DNA of 11,713 bases from Alphaproteobacteria bacterium UBA7691 (GCA_002482765.1 DLGP01000145.1:377-12089), one strand, 5' to 3'; counted from the stretch's first letter, positions 1-6,604 are shown. Numbers and translations are program-made. The notes: generated by a model from the letters alone, not told the origin.

Positions 1-1428
1 GCTCGCCGCGAAGAGAGCTGGGTCAAGCTCGAAGAACTCTACAGCCGCAACGAGCGCGTCGAAGGCATCATCTTCAACCAGGTCAAGGGCGGCTTCACCG
101 TCGACCTGTCCGGCGCCGTGGCCTTCCTGCCCGGCAGCCAGGTTGACGTGCGCCCGGTGCGCGATGTCGGCCCGCTGATGGGCAACCCGATGCAGTTCCA
201 GATCCTCAAGATGGATCGCCGCCGCGGCAATATCGTGGTGTCGCGCCGCGCCGTGCTCGAAGAGAGCCGCGCCGAGGCCCGTTCGGAACTGGTGTCCAAC
301 CTCAAGGAAGGCCAGATCCTCGACGGCGTGGTCAAGAACATCACCGATTACGGTGCGTTCGTTGATCTCGGCGGTGTGGACGGCCTGCTGCATGTCACCG
401 ACATTGCCTGGCGCCGCGTCAATCACCCGTCCGAGGTGTTGGCTATCGGCCAGACCGTCAAGGTGCAGGTGATCCGCGTCAATCCGGAAACCCAGCGCAT
501 CTCGCTCGGCATGAAGCAGCTCGAAGCCGATCCGTGGGAAGGCGTGAAGTCGAAGTATCCGGTCACGGCCAAGTTCATCGGTCGCGTCACCAACATCACC
601 GACTACGGCGCCTTTGTGGAGCTGGAGCCGGGCGTCGAAGGTCTGGTGCATGTCTCAGAGATGAGCTGGACCAAGAAGAACGTCCATCCGGGCAAGATCG
701 TTTCCACCTCTCAGGAAGTGGAAGTGATGATCCTGGAAGTCGATCCGGCCAAGCGCCGTATCAGCCTGGGCCTCAAGCAGTGCCTGGCCAATCCGTGGGA
801 TGCCTTCGCAGACAAGCATCCGATTGGCTCGATCATCGAAGGCGAGATCAAGAACATCACCGAATTCGGTCTGTTCATCGGTCTCGACGGCCAGGTCGAC
901 GGCATGGTCCATCTGTCGGACCTCGATTGGAACAAGGCTGGCGAAGAAGCCATCAAGGAGTATCAGAAGGGCCAGATCGTCAAGGCCCAGGTGCTCGATG
1001 TGGATACCGAGAAGGAGCGTATCTCGCTCGGCATCAAGCAGCTCGCCAACGATCCGTTCCAGTCGCTCGGCAGCCTGAAGAAGGGCGATGTTGTCACCTG
1101 CACCGTGTCGGCGGTTGATCCGCGCGGCATCACGGTCAGCGTCGGCGACGGCGTGCAGGGCTACATCCGCAAGGCTGAGCTGTCGCGTGATCGCGACGAG
1201 CAGCGTCCGGATCGCTACTCGGTGGGCGACAAGATCGACGCCAAGATCGTCACCATCGACGGCAAGGCGCGCAAGCTGAGCCTGTCGGTCAAGGCGCGCG
1301 AGATCGAGGAAGAGCGTGAAGCGATGGAACAGTATGGTTCCGCCGATTCGGGCGCTTCGCTCGGCGACATCCTCGGTGCGGCGATGAACCGCGCCAAGGC
1401 CGCCAAGAAGGACGGCGAAGACGCCTGA
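1..1428 (+). CDS. rpsA: 30S ribosomal protein S1, 3' part (5' end outside window)
   Basis: S1 binds mRNA on the small ribosomal subunit and helps translation initiation. The frame is open from base 1 and gives 475 residues before TGA; alphaproteobacterial S1 is usually about 560-570 residues, so roughly the first 90 are missing. Visible are the end of one OB-fold repeat (about residues 20-90), then four S1 repeats at about 102-180, 184-268, 272-355 and 358-430. The middle three carry the hallmark pattern of an NIT(D/E)(Y/F)G stretch, a GLVHVS-like strand (HVTD, HVSE, HLSD) and an RISLG(M/L/I)KQ end. The last repeat is degenerate (ITVSVGDGVQGYI, LSLSVKARE), as usual for the final S1 domain, and is followed by a charged tail rich in Ala and Lys. 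A strong terminator follows at once. In many alphaproteobacteria ihfB comes next; here it does not. The ATG-like GTG at 118 is internal, not the start. Confidence 0.97.
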   Translation, partial: ARREESWVKLEELYSRNERVEGIIFNQVKGGFTVDLSGAVAFLPGSQVDVRPVRDVGPLMGNPMQFQILKMDRRRGNIVVSRRAVLEESRAEARSELVSNLKEGQILDGVVKNITDYGAFVDLGGVDGLLHVTDIAWRRVNHPSEVLAIGQTVKVQVIRVNPETQRISLGMKQLEADPWEGVKSKYPVTAKFIGRVTNITDYGAFVELEPGVEGLVHVSEMSWTKKNVHPGKIVSTSQEVEVMILEVDPAKRRISLGLKQCLANPWDAFADKHPIGSIIEGEIKNITEFGLFIGLDGQVDGMVHLSDLDWNKAGEEAIKEYQKGQIVKAQVLDVDTEKERISLGIKQLANDPFQSLGSLKKGDVVTCTVSAVDPRGITVSVGDGVQGYIRKAELSRDRDEQRPDRYSVGDKIDAKIVTIDGKARKLSLSVKAREIEEEREAMEQYGSADSGASLGDILGAAMNRAKAAKKDGEDA

Positions 1429-1450
1429 TCCCAGCCTATTCGGCTAAACG

Positions 1451-1485
1451 AAGCCCCGGCGGAGCAATCCGCCGGGGCTTTTTTT
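1451..1485 (+). terminator. Intrinsic terminator of rpsA
   Basis: A perfect 13-base-pair stem (1451-1463 with 1468-1480) closes a GCAA tetraloop of the stable GNRA type. The stem is very GC-rich and runs into seven T residues (1479-1485). It begins 23 bases after the rpsA stop codon. It should end rpsA transcription and insulate the toxin-antitoxin module downstream. Confidence 0.95.
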
Positions 1486-1519
1486 GTTTGCCTTGAGCCG
1501 GGAAACGGCGCTTGATATC

Positions 1520-1560
1520 GCATATTGGTTTCTTAATTACGATTTGTGAAACCGATATGC
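1520..1560. promoter_or_regulatory. Inverted repeat, candidate operator of the toxin-antitoxin module
   Basis: Arms of 13 bases (GCATATTGGTTTC at 1520-1532 and GAAACCGATATGC at 1548-1560) are complementary at 12 of 13 positions; the one exception would be a G-U pair in RNA. The 15-base spacer is AT-rich, and a TTGATA hexamer lies at 1512-1517. No convincing -10 box at the right spacing could be fixed. The site lies between the rpsA terminator and the antitoxin start, where antitoxins with a DNA-binding domain usually repress their own operon. The structure is seen directly; the operator role is inferred. Confidence 0.6.
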
Positions 1561-1588
1561 CGCAATGCTTGTTCGCACCGGAGGCGTC

Positions 1589-1927
1589 ATGCTGGGAACC
1601 GTGGTCCGATATATTGATGAATTGGGCAAGGTTGGCGGCCTCAAAGGCAGCGACATTGCCAATATCACGGCGGTGTCCAAGGCCACCGTATCGCGCTGGA
1701 AAGCCGGCGATATCAAGCCGCAGCCGAAGAATGAGCTGGTGCTGTCTGATCTCTATTACGTTGTCGGGCGGTTGCAGGAGTTTTATGCCCCGGAGGAAAT
1801 CCGCACCTGGCTTTACGCGCTGCATCCGCAATTGAACGGCGAACGGGCGATTGACCTGATAAACCAGGGCCGCACGATTGAAGTGCTCGCGGTGCTGGAT
1901 CGCCTGGATAACGACGTTTACCTCTGA
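1589..1927 (+). CDS. Xre/MbcA/ParS-type antitoxin (helix-turn-helix plus toxin-binding domain)
   Basis: Predicted antitoxin of 112 residues that should neutralise the RES toxin encoded next and repress the shared promoter. The N-terminal half has a helix-turn-helix (about residues 18-40) with the segment SKATVSRWKAG as recognition helix. The C-terminal part (about 71-106; WLYALHPQLNGERAIDLI, then a VLAVLDRL helix) resembles the DUF2384/MbcA-ParS toxin-binding domain: a Trp-Leu helix, a Pro, a Leu-Asn-Gly turn, then a Gly-Arg-x-x-Glu-Val helix. I chose the ATG at 1589 because CGGAGG lies 4 bases before it; an in-frame ATG at 1565 has no ribosome-binding site. The stop is 2 bases before the toxin ATG, so the pair is one transcript. 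Base composition looks lower in G+C than the flanking genes. Family call is fairly sure; the exact subfamily is not. Confidence 0.85.
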   Translation: MLGTVVRYIDELGKVGGLKGSDIANITAVSKATVSRWKAGDIKPQPKNELVLSDLYYVVGRLQEFYAPEEIRTWLYALHPQLNGERAIDLINQGRTIEVLAVLDRLDNDVYL

Positions 1928-1929
1928 TC

Positions 1930-2478
1930 ATGGCGAATGCCATCCCGAGGCGGGACAAAGCGCTGATTGATGCGCTGGAAGCGATCAGCCCGGTCGAATA
2001 TGCAGGCCCGGTCTGGCGCATCGTCCGCGAAGGGCGTGATCCCCTGCGTTTCAGCGCCTCGGGCGGCCGATGGGATGATGGCAGCTTTGATGTGCTTTAC
2101 ACGTCGCTGGAACGGCTGGGCGCGATAGAGGAAATGCGCTTTCACCTGATGCGCGGCCAGCCTGTGATGCCGAGCAGGGTGAGGTACCAGTTGTTTGAAC
2201 TTCAGGTTCGTATCGGCCGGGCGCTGAAGCTGCTCGACCTGGATGCGCTGTCTGCCCTCGGCTTGGATGTGAGCAGATATGGCCGGCTATCCTATCAGGA
2301 TAAATCACAGGAATATCCGCGCACGCAGCAGATTGGCGAAGTGGCGCATTTCCTGGAATTCGATGGTTTGATCGTGCCATCGGCCCGTTATGGCTGCCAC
2401 AACGCTGTGCTGTTTGGTGATCGTGTGCCGCCCGAAGCCATGGCGATAATGCACGACCACGGCTTGGTGGCTTGGTAG
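1930..2478 (+). CDS. RES-domain toxin
   Basis: Protein of 182 residues with the RES fold, named for conserved Arg, Glu and Ser. Visible landmarks, in order: WRIVR (29-33), SGGRW (44-48), the VLYTS strand (55-59), a helix with AIEEMRFHL (Glu67/Glu68) and the C-terminal block VPSARYGCHNAVLF with Ser151 and Asn158. This order matches RES toxins, whose fold resembles ADP-ribosyltransferases; known members break down NAD+ (MbcT type) or ADP-ribosylate Prs (ParT type). Which activity applies here cannot be told from sequence. It is preceded by its antitoxin at 2 bases, the usual order for this family, and faces the PilZ-like gene tail to tail with a 4-base gap. All landmark residues are present, so it is probably active. 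An 8-base tandem repeat (GGCTTGGT at 2461-2476) forms the very end of the gene. Confidence 0.88.
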   Translation: MANAIPRRDKALIDALEAISPVEYAGPVWRIVREGRDPLRFSASGGRWDDGSFDVLYTSLERLGAIEEMRFHLMRGQPVMPSRVRYQLFELQVRIGRALKLLDLDALSALGLDVSRYGRLSYQDKSQEYPRTQQIGEVAHFLEFDGLIVPSARYGCHNAVLFGDRVPPEAMAIMHDHGLVAW

Positions 2479-2482
2479 CCGG

Positions 2483-4018
2483 TCAGCCCTTGGCGGCGCC
2501 CACCGGATCAAAATATTGCTGGATCATCTTGCTGATCTGGCGATCCGGGCAATGGTATTTCACCGCCACCAGGCCATCCTCGCCGCAGCGCAGCACGTCC
2601 GCCTCGGCATCGAAGGCGATGGAGATTTTTGGGTTTTTGATCCGCACCGTCAGATGCAGCTTCTGGCCCAGGTCCAGCGTGGCCGAAAGCGGGCCGAAAA
2701 GCAGGCCCAGGGCGCTCCAGTTGCGCAGCGGCACCTTGATGTTTTCAACCACAACATGGTCTTCCGGGCCACACATGGTACGTGGCGCGCGGCGCTGCTC
2801 ACCAACCTTGAGCTGGTTGATCAGGCCATCCAGCAGCAGGGTGAGTTTTTCGCGGCGATGATCGGGCAGGCCGGATGTGGCCAATTTGGTGCGGATTTCG
2901 CCAGCCATTTCCAGCTTTTCCTCGGTGCCGGTGCTGGGATCGGCAAATTCCTTGGCGAAGTCGCGGTGTTCGGCCATGTACACGGCATATTTCAGCAGAA
3001 TTTCGCGGGCGCCTTCGCCGATGGTCTGCTCATACAGCATCAGCGCCTGCATCAGCTTGGGGCCGCTATAGGCGCCTGGCACCAGGCGGGTCAGGTTTTC
3101 CCGCGTCACCAGCCGGCGCATGCGGATTTCCATCGGATCGGCCACGCCGATTTCCAGCGCCAGCGCCGAATCACGGATCAGGGTTTCATAAACCAGCCGG
3201 GTGGCGCGGAATTCCTCGGAGGGTTCCTCGGCAGCGAAGGCAATCGGATTATCCAGCAGGCGGCGGATCAATTGCACCACGGCATCGCGCAAAGCTGCCG
3301 GCTGCTGGCTGCGGATCAGTGCGGTCAGCTTTTCAGCAATCTCGGTGACCGGCTCCTCGGCCGGCAGCGCGAAGCGGGCATCCAGCAGCGACAGCAGCTG
3401 GGCAATACGATGCATCGGGTTGCGCGCCTTGCCCAGCAATTCCGGCACCCCGGTGCGCACCAGCATGATCTCGGCCAGGGCGGCAGTGATGATGCCTTGC
3501 GCCACCGCATCGGCCAGTTGCTTGTCGGGCCGACCCAGTAGCGCAAAACAGCGCTCGGTCTTTTCGGTCCAGCTGCGGCTGAAGGCGAGATGCCGGGCCA
3601 GCGCCACAAAGGCGATGCGTTCGCCATAGAGCGGGTCGCTCTCTGCCAGTTTGGACAGGCCGGCGGCATCCACCGGCGGCGGCGGCAGCTTGCGCTCAAA
3701 GCTGGTGGTCTGGGTGACGGCCTGGTTGATGATGCCGGTCAGCTTCTTGGCCCGGTCGCGCACACTTTGTTTCAGCGCCTGGGCCTGGGCGATGGCGACC
3801 TGCTGCAACAGCGAGCCGAACATGGTCTCGCTGTTGATCACCAGCCGGGCCTGCTCGCTGGAGGAAAGCAATTCCAGCGGAATCAGCTTGTTTTCCTCCA
3901 GATGGTCACGGCAGGCGCGCGCCAGCGCGGCCCGGCCACGCGGCGTGTAAAGGTCTTCAACGGTCTCGCATAAGACCAGGTTGCTGTGCGCAGAAGCGGC
4001 GGCTGGAACATTCATCAT
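2483..4018 (-). CDS. Protein with C-terminal PilZ-like segment, large helical N-terminal part
   Basis: A 511-residue cytoplasmic protein without signal peptide or membrane segment. Residues 1 to about 400 look mostly alpha-helical (many Leu, Ala, Glu, Arg; a likely coiled stretch near 65-100 and a Pro-rich break at 111-116) and match no family I recognise. The last 105 residues look like a PilZ domain: RRAPR (409-413) fits RxxxR, and NWSALG (433-438) fits (D/N)xSxxG, at a spacing of about 20 residues, followed by beta-strand-rich sequence. PilZ domains bind cyclic di-GMP through these motifs, so this may be an effector linking the second messenger to motility, surface or cell-envelope behaviour; the output is unknown. 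The start is one of two adjacent ATGs (4018 or 4015), neither with a clear ribosome-binding site. It is the last gene of the minus-strand block, 65 bases after the hydrolase gene. The gene is certain, the domain call moderately so. Confidence 0.85.
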   Translation of the reverse strand: MMNVPAAASAHSNLVLCETVEDLYTPRGRAALARACRDHLEENKLIPLELLSSSEQARLVINSETMFGSLLQQVAIAQAQALKQSVRDRAKKLTGIINQAVTQTTSFERKLPPPPVDAAGLSKLAESDPLYGERIAFVALARHLAFSRSWTEKTERCFALLGRPDKQLADAVAQGIITAALAEIMLVRTGVPELLGKARNPMHRIAQLLSLLDARFALPAEEPVTEIAEKLTALIRSQQPAALRDAVVQLIRRLLDNPIAFAAEEPSEEFRATRLVYETLIRDSALALEIGVADPMEIRMRRLVTRENLTRLVPGAYSGPKLMQALMLYEQTIGEGAREILLKYAVYMAEHRDFAKEFADPSTGTEEKLEMAGEIRTKLATSGLPDHRREKLTLLLDGLINQLKVGEQRRAPRTMCGPEDHVVVENIKVPLRNWSALGLLFGPLSATLDLGQKLHLTVRIKNPKISIAFDAEADVLRCGEDGLVAVKYHCPDRQISKMIQQYFDPVGAAKG

Positions 4019-4083
4019 CCCGTAATATGCTGAATCCGCTCCAATTCCGAGCCAGAATTAATCCGGCATTGCACAATCTTTGG

Positions 4084-5010
4084 TTATGCGGCGCGTTCTG
4101 CCTGCATAATGCCGGTCTGCGCCGTGCTGCCGGCAACAAAGCCCAGCACCTGCTCCAGCACCTGCGGATCGGCCAGCAGGCGGCGATGGCCCAGGCCGTG
4201 CAGCACTTCCAGCCGGGCGCCGCGCCAGGCAGCCACATTGTCGCGGCTATGTTGCAGCGGCACCACGCGGTCGCCGGCATCATGCAGGAACAGCGCCGGC
4301 AGGTTCAGCCGGCGCAGCAATGGCGGCAGATGCAGTGCATCCAGCGGCCGGCCGGCCAGGCGCTCGATGGCAGCGCGCATGCGGCTGAACTGGCGATCAC
4401 CCAGCCCGAGCAGCCGGGCCACGCCCCGGGCGAAATGCTCCGGATGGTTGGGCGAGGCCAGGATCACGGCGCGGCGGGCATCAATGCCCAATTCACTCAG
4501 CGCCAGCATGGCGGCGGTGCCGCCCAGCGAATGCGCCACGATGGCTTCCAGCGGCCCGACCAGCCGGGCCACGGCGGCCACCGCCTCGGCCAGCACCGGG
4601 ATGGGCGCCAGGCCGCCCGGCGCGGCAGCGGACTTGCCATGGCCCGGCAAATCAAGCGCCACCACACGGAAGCCGGCCCAGGTCAGGCGGTCAATCAGCG
4701 GCGTCAGGCCGCGATGATCATCTTCCCAGCCATGCACCACCAGCACGGTGGGGCCGCTGCCCCAGCTCCAGGCAAACAGCTCGCCTTGCGGCCCCAGCAG
4801 GCGGAAAGCGGTTGGGCCGCTGCGGGCCGGGGCATGTTCCTGCGGCTCCGGCAGCCAGGTCGGCGCCTGGCGCTGCGGCTTCAGGAACAGCCGGGCGGCT
4901 TGCTCGGCGGCTAGGCCCGGGGCCAGGGCGAAGCCAAGGCGGTAGCCCAGCCGCAGGCTGCCGAGCTTGATTATATTGCGTACGTTCGTGCTAATTTTGC
5001 GCAGTGACAT
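4084..5010 (-). CDS. Alpha/beta hydrolase
   Basis: A 308-residue alpha/beta hydrolase fold enzyme; substrate unknown. The oxyanion-hole HG motif (VLVVHGW, His-Gly at 93-94) is followed by the LDLPGHGKS loop (119-126), the nucleophile elbow AHSLGG with Ser161, the acid loop HDAGDRVVP (Asp247 the likely catalytic acid) and GLGH with His275. The triad is complete. The elbow has Ala where the first Gly of GxSxG usually stands, a known variant. The N-terminus (about 1-45) is basic and helical with ARLFLKP, as in related uncharacterised hydrolases; it is not a clear signal peptide. I chose the ATG at 5010 because AAAGGA lies 8 bases upstream; an in-frame ATG at 5028 lacks a ribosome-binding site. 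It follows the TetR gene by 45 bases on the same strand, so the two are probably cotranscribed and co-regulated. Confidence 0.9.
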   Translation of the reverse strand: MSLRKISTNVRNIIKLGSLRLGYRLGFALAPGLAAEQAARLFLKPQRQAPTWLPEPQEHAPARSGPTAFRLLGPQGELFAWSWGSGPTVLVVHGWEDDHRGLTPLIDRLTWAGFRVVALDLPGHGKSAAAPGGLAPIPVLAEAVAAVARLVGPLEAIVAHSLGGTAAMLALSELGIDARRAVILASPNHPEHFARGVARLLGLGDRQFSRMRAAIERLAGRPLDALHLPPLLRRLNLPALFLHDAGDRVVPLQHSRDNVAAWRGARLEVLHGLGHRRLLADPQVLEQVLGFVAGSTAQTGIMQAERAA

Positions 5011-5055
5011 GGCCGGTTTCCTTTGCATGGGCCTGGGGAGGCTTTTCTGGGGGAG

Positions 5056-5652
5056 TTAAGGGATTTTGTGGCGTGCCAGCAGGTCGGCATAAGCCTGCTC
5101 GGCACGCTGGCGCCAATCCGGGCGCTGCAACAGGCGGTATTCCTGCTGTGCTTGCAGGATGATGCTGTAAAGGCCGAATACGATTTGGGCGGCATCGGCA
5201 GCCAGCGCCAGATGGCCCTGGCGCTGGGCGCGGCGCACCATTTCTTCCAGTGTCGCAACCCATTGCCGGTAGCTGTGGCGCAGCTTCTCTTGTAGCGGCC
5301 CGGCCAGATCGTCCCATTCCCGGGTGGCGGGAATCAGCGGGCAGCCGCCGGGCAGGCCATCGGCCTGATCCAGCCAGTCGAGCCAATGCCGCATCAGCGC
5401 ATCCAGCCGTGGCAGGCCACGCGGCGCCAGCAGGCTGGGCTGAAACACGGCGGCCATGAAGCGCGCCATCGCGGTTTCCAGCACCGCGATTTGCAGGCCC
5501 TGCTTGTTGCCGAAGGGCAGCACCACGCCGGTTTTGCTCAAATGCAGCCGGGCCGCCAAGGGCGCCAGCGACAGGCCGCGAAAACCTTCCAGGCTGGCGG
5601 CGTCAAGCGCGGCGGCCAGGATGCGGTTGCGGGTATCGGCAAGGGCGATCAT
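5056..5652 (-). CDS. TetR/AcrR-family transcriptional regulator
   Basis: A 198-residue repressor-type protein. The N-terminal TetR domain is clear: RNRILAAALDAASLEGF (helix 1), then the helix-turn-helix LAPLAARLHLSKTGVVLPFGNKQ (about 29-51), ending in the F-G-N-K-Q-G-L signature. The usual Tyr before this Phe is replaced by Leu-Pro. The ligand domain has a GGCPL motif (102-106) and an EWDD motif (112-115), shared by a subgroup of TetR regulators; the ligand is unknown. The start is the only ATG that gives the whole domain; it has no ribosome-binding site, and its promoter predicts a leaderless mRNA. A palindrome in that promoter is the likely self-binding site. The adjacent hydrolase is the probable target and may act on the inducer, which is inference. 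Confidence 0.93.
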   Translation of the reverse strand: MIALADTRNRILAAALDAASLEGFRGLSLAPLAARLHLSKTGVVLPFGNKQGLQIAVLETAMARFMAAVFQPSLLAPRGLPRLDALMRHWLDWLDQADGLPGGCPLIPATREWDDLAGPLQEKLRHSYRQWVATLEEMVRRAQRQGHLALAADAAQIVFGLYSIILQAQQEYRLLQRPDWRQRAEQAYADLLARHKIP

Positions 5653-5659
5653 GGCGGCG

Positions 5660-5688
5660 ATAATAACGAACGGTCGTTAAGTTGGCAA
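5660..5688 (-). promoter_or_regulatory. Promoter of the TetR gene
   Basis: Read on the minus strand, TTGCCA (5683-5688; 5 of 6 to TTGACA) and TATTAT (5660-5665; 5 of 6 to TATAAT) are separated by exactly 17 bases. Only seven bases lie between the -10 box and the A of the TetR start codon, so transcription should begin at or one base before the ATG. Confidence 0.7.
5664..5679. promoter_or_regulatory. Palindromic operator in the TetR promoter
   Basis: TAACGAACGGTCGTTA is a 16-base inverted repeat with 14 of 16 positions symmetric (six-base outer arms perfect, one mismatched pair inside). It fills the -35/-10 spacer and covers the edge of the -10 box, where a bound dimer would block RNA polymerase. 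The length and TAACGA/TCGTTA arms are typical of TetR-family operators. Binding by the neighbouring TetR protein is inferred from position. Confidence 0.72.
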
Positions 5689-5731
5689 TATAAAACCTGA
5701 AAAGCTGCAATAACCCAATCTTTAAAAGATG

Positions 5732-6058
5732 TTAGCCGAGCTTTACGGCTGTGCCATTCGCCGTCACCATCAGCAGGGTGCGGTCGCCGCCGCCACCGAT
5801 GGCCTCATAATCCAGGTCAATCCCCACCACGGCATCGGCGCCAAGCTTCTTGGCTGCCTCGGCCAGGTCTTGCAGGGCTTCCTGCTTGGCGTCGTTCAGC
5901 ACGCCTTCATAGCTTTTGGTGCGGCCGCCCACGATATCGCGCACGCCGGCAAAAAAATCCTTGAAGATATTGGTGCCCATCACGGTTTCGCCCGAAACCA
6001 CGCCCAGATAGGCGGTGATGCGCTTGCCGTCCACACTGTCGGTGGTGGTGAGAATCAT
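5732..6058 (-). CDS. YbjQ/UPF0145-family protein
   Basis: A small 108-residue protein of the YbjQ (UPF0145) family, known structurally as pentameric rings and annotated as putative heavy-metal binding; the real function is unsettled. Family landmarks are the start MILTTTDSVDG, the VSGETVMGTNIFKD stretch, the helix LNDAKQEALQDLAEAAKKLGADAVVGIDLDYE, and the ending VTANGTAVKLG. Length is normal and no catalytic residue can be named. A GAGGA ribosome-binding site sits 6 bases before the ATG, inside the end of the DUF29 gene. The ATG overlaps that gene's TGA by four bases (ATGA), so translation of the two is probably coupled. Confidence 0.92.
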   Translation of the reverse strand: MILTTTDSVDGKRITAYLGVVSGETVMGTNIFKDFFAGVRDIVGGRTKSYEGVLNDAKQEALQDLAEAAKKLGADAVVGIDLDYEAIGGGGDRTLLMVTANGTAVKLG

Positions 6059-6534
6059 ACGGAATCCTCGTTTTTTTGTTGGTCCAGCCAGGTTTGTGGT
6101 GAAAAATCCGCGGCAACAAGTTGATCGGCATTAAGCAGCAACGGCGGCAGATGTGCCGGCTCTATGCCGTCTTCGGCAAGGCCAAGTTCGGCCTCGATGC
6201 GGGCATCCTGCATGAACCCGGCCCAATCCTCGGCCAGCCGGCGTTTCAGGCTGGGGCTATCCTTCAGGATCGCCAGTAATTCACCGCGATGCGAATACAC
6301 ACTGCGCAGCCAGCCATTCCGTGGCGGGTTGGCTGGCGAATACAGCAGCTTGAACAGATGTTCCAGCACCCGGATGGTGGTGCTGCGCATGGCGCGATAG
6401 TCGCTTTTGCCCAAATCCTCGATCTCCGTGGCCAGATTTTCACGGTCGAGCGCATTCGAGCCGGGCATGCCCTTGCGCAGCAAGGCAGCCTGCTCCTGGG
6501 TCCAGAGATAAAAATCGCGGTCATAATGGCTCAT
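6055..6534 (-). CDS. DUF29-family protein
   Basis: A 159-residue soluble protein of the DUF29 family, common in alphaproteobacteria and cyanobacteria; function unknown. The family pattern is clear: an N-terminal YDRDFYLWTQEQAALLRKG, then LDRENLATEIEDLGKSDYRAM, a long helix VLEHLFKLLYSP, and RNGWLRSVYSHRGEL. I chose the ATG at 6534 because family members start a few residues before the YDxDFYxWT motif. An upstream in-frame ATG at 6588 would add 18 residues of non-family sequence. No strong ribosome-binding site is seen for either start. Its end overlaps ybjQ by 4 bases. It is divergent from lolA, 70 bases away. Confidence 0.9.
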   Translation of the reverse strand: MSHYDRDFYLWTQEQAALLRKGMPGSNALDRENLATEIEDLGKSDYRAMRSTTIRVLEHLFKLLYSPANPPRNGWLRSVYSHRGELLAILKDSPSLKRRLAEDWAGFMQDARIEAELGLAEDGIEPAHLPPLLLNADQLVAADFSPQTWLDQQKNEDSV

Positions 6535-6550
6535 GGCGATAATGTTAGCA

Positions 6551-6578
6551 CAAGGCGGGCAGGGCGGAAGCCGCCTTG
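6551..6578. repeat. Inverted repeat between the divergent DUF29 and lolA genes
   Basis: CAAGGCGG (6551-6558) and CCGCCTTG (6571-6578) are perfect complements with a 12-base spacer. An alternative shorter hairpin (6563-6567 with 6571-6575) shares the right arm. It lies in the 70-base divergent gap, where a regulator could act on both genes. No T run is present, so it is not a terminator. GC-rich DNA gives such pairings easily, so its role is uncertain. Confidence 0.35.
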
Positions 6579-6604
6579 ATTTCGCCATCAGCGACAGTTA
6601 AGCC

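Noticed and set aside
1565..1588. Upstream ATG that would lengthen the antitoxin by eight residues
   Set aside because: No ribosome-binding site before it, while CGGAGG precedes the ATG at 1589.
2461..2476. 8-base tandem repeat GGCTTGGT at the end of the RES gene
   Set aside because: Two copies only; could slip and change the last codons, but this is common by chance and the protein end looks normal.
2479..2500. Possible shared terminator between the converging RES and PilZ-like genes
   Set aside because: Only a weak CCGGT/ACCGG pairing and no T run on either strand.
2516..3541. Plus-strand open frame (341 codons) opposite the PilZ-like gene
   Set aside because: Rich in Gln, His, Gly and Arg with no domain, no ribosome-binding site, and fully antisense to a coherent 511-residue protein.
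4027..4914. Plus-strand open frame (295 codons) opposite the hydrolase gene
   Set aside because: Gln/His/Gly-rich mirror of a clear alpha/beta hydrolase; shadow frame.
5718..5730. Short palindrome ATCTTT-A-AAAGAT just after the YbjQ stop
   Set aside because: AT-only weak stem without a following T run on the minus strand; neither a convincing terminator nor an operator.
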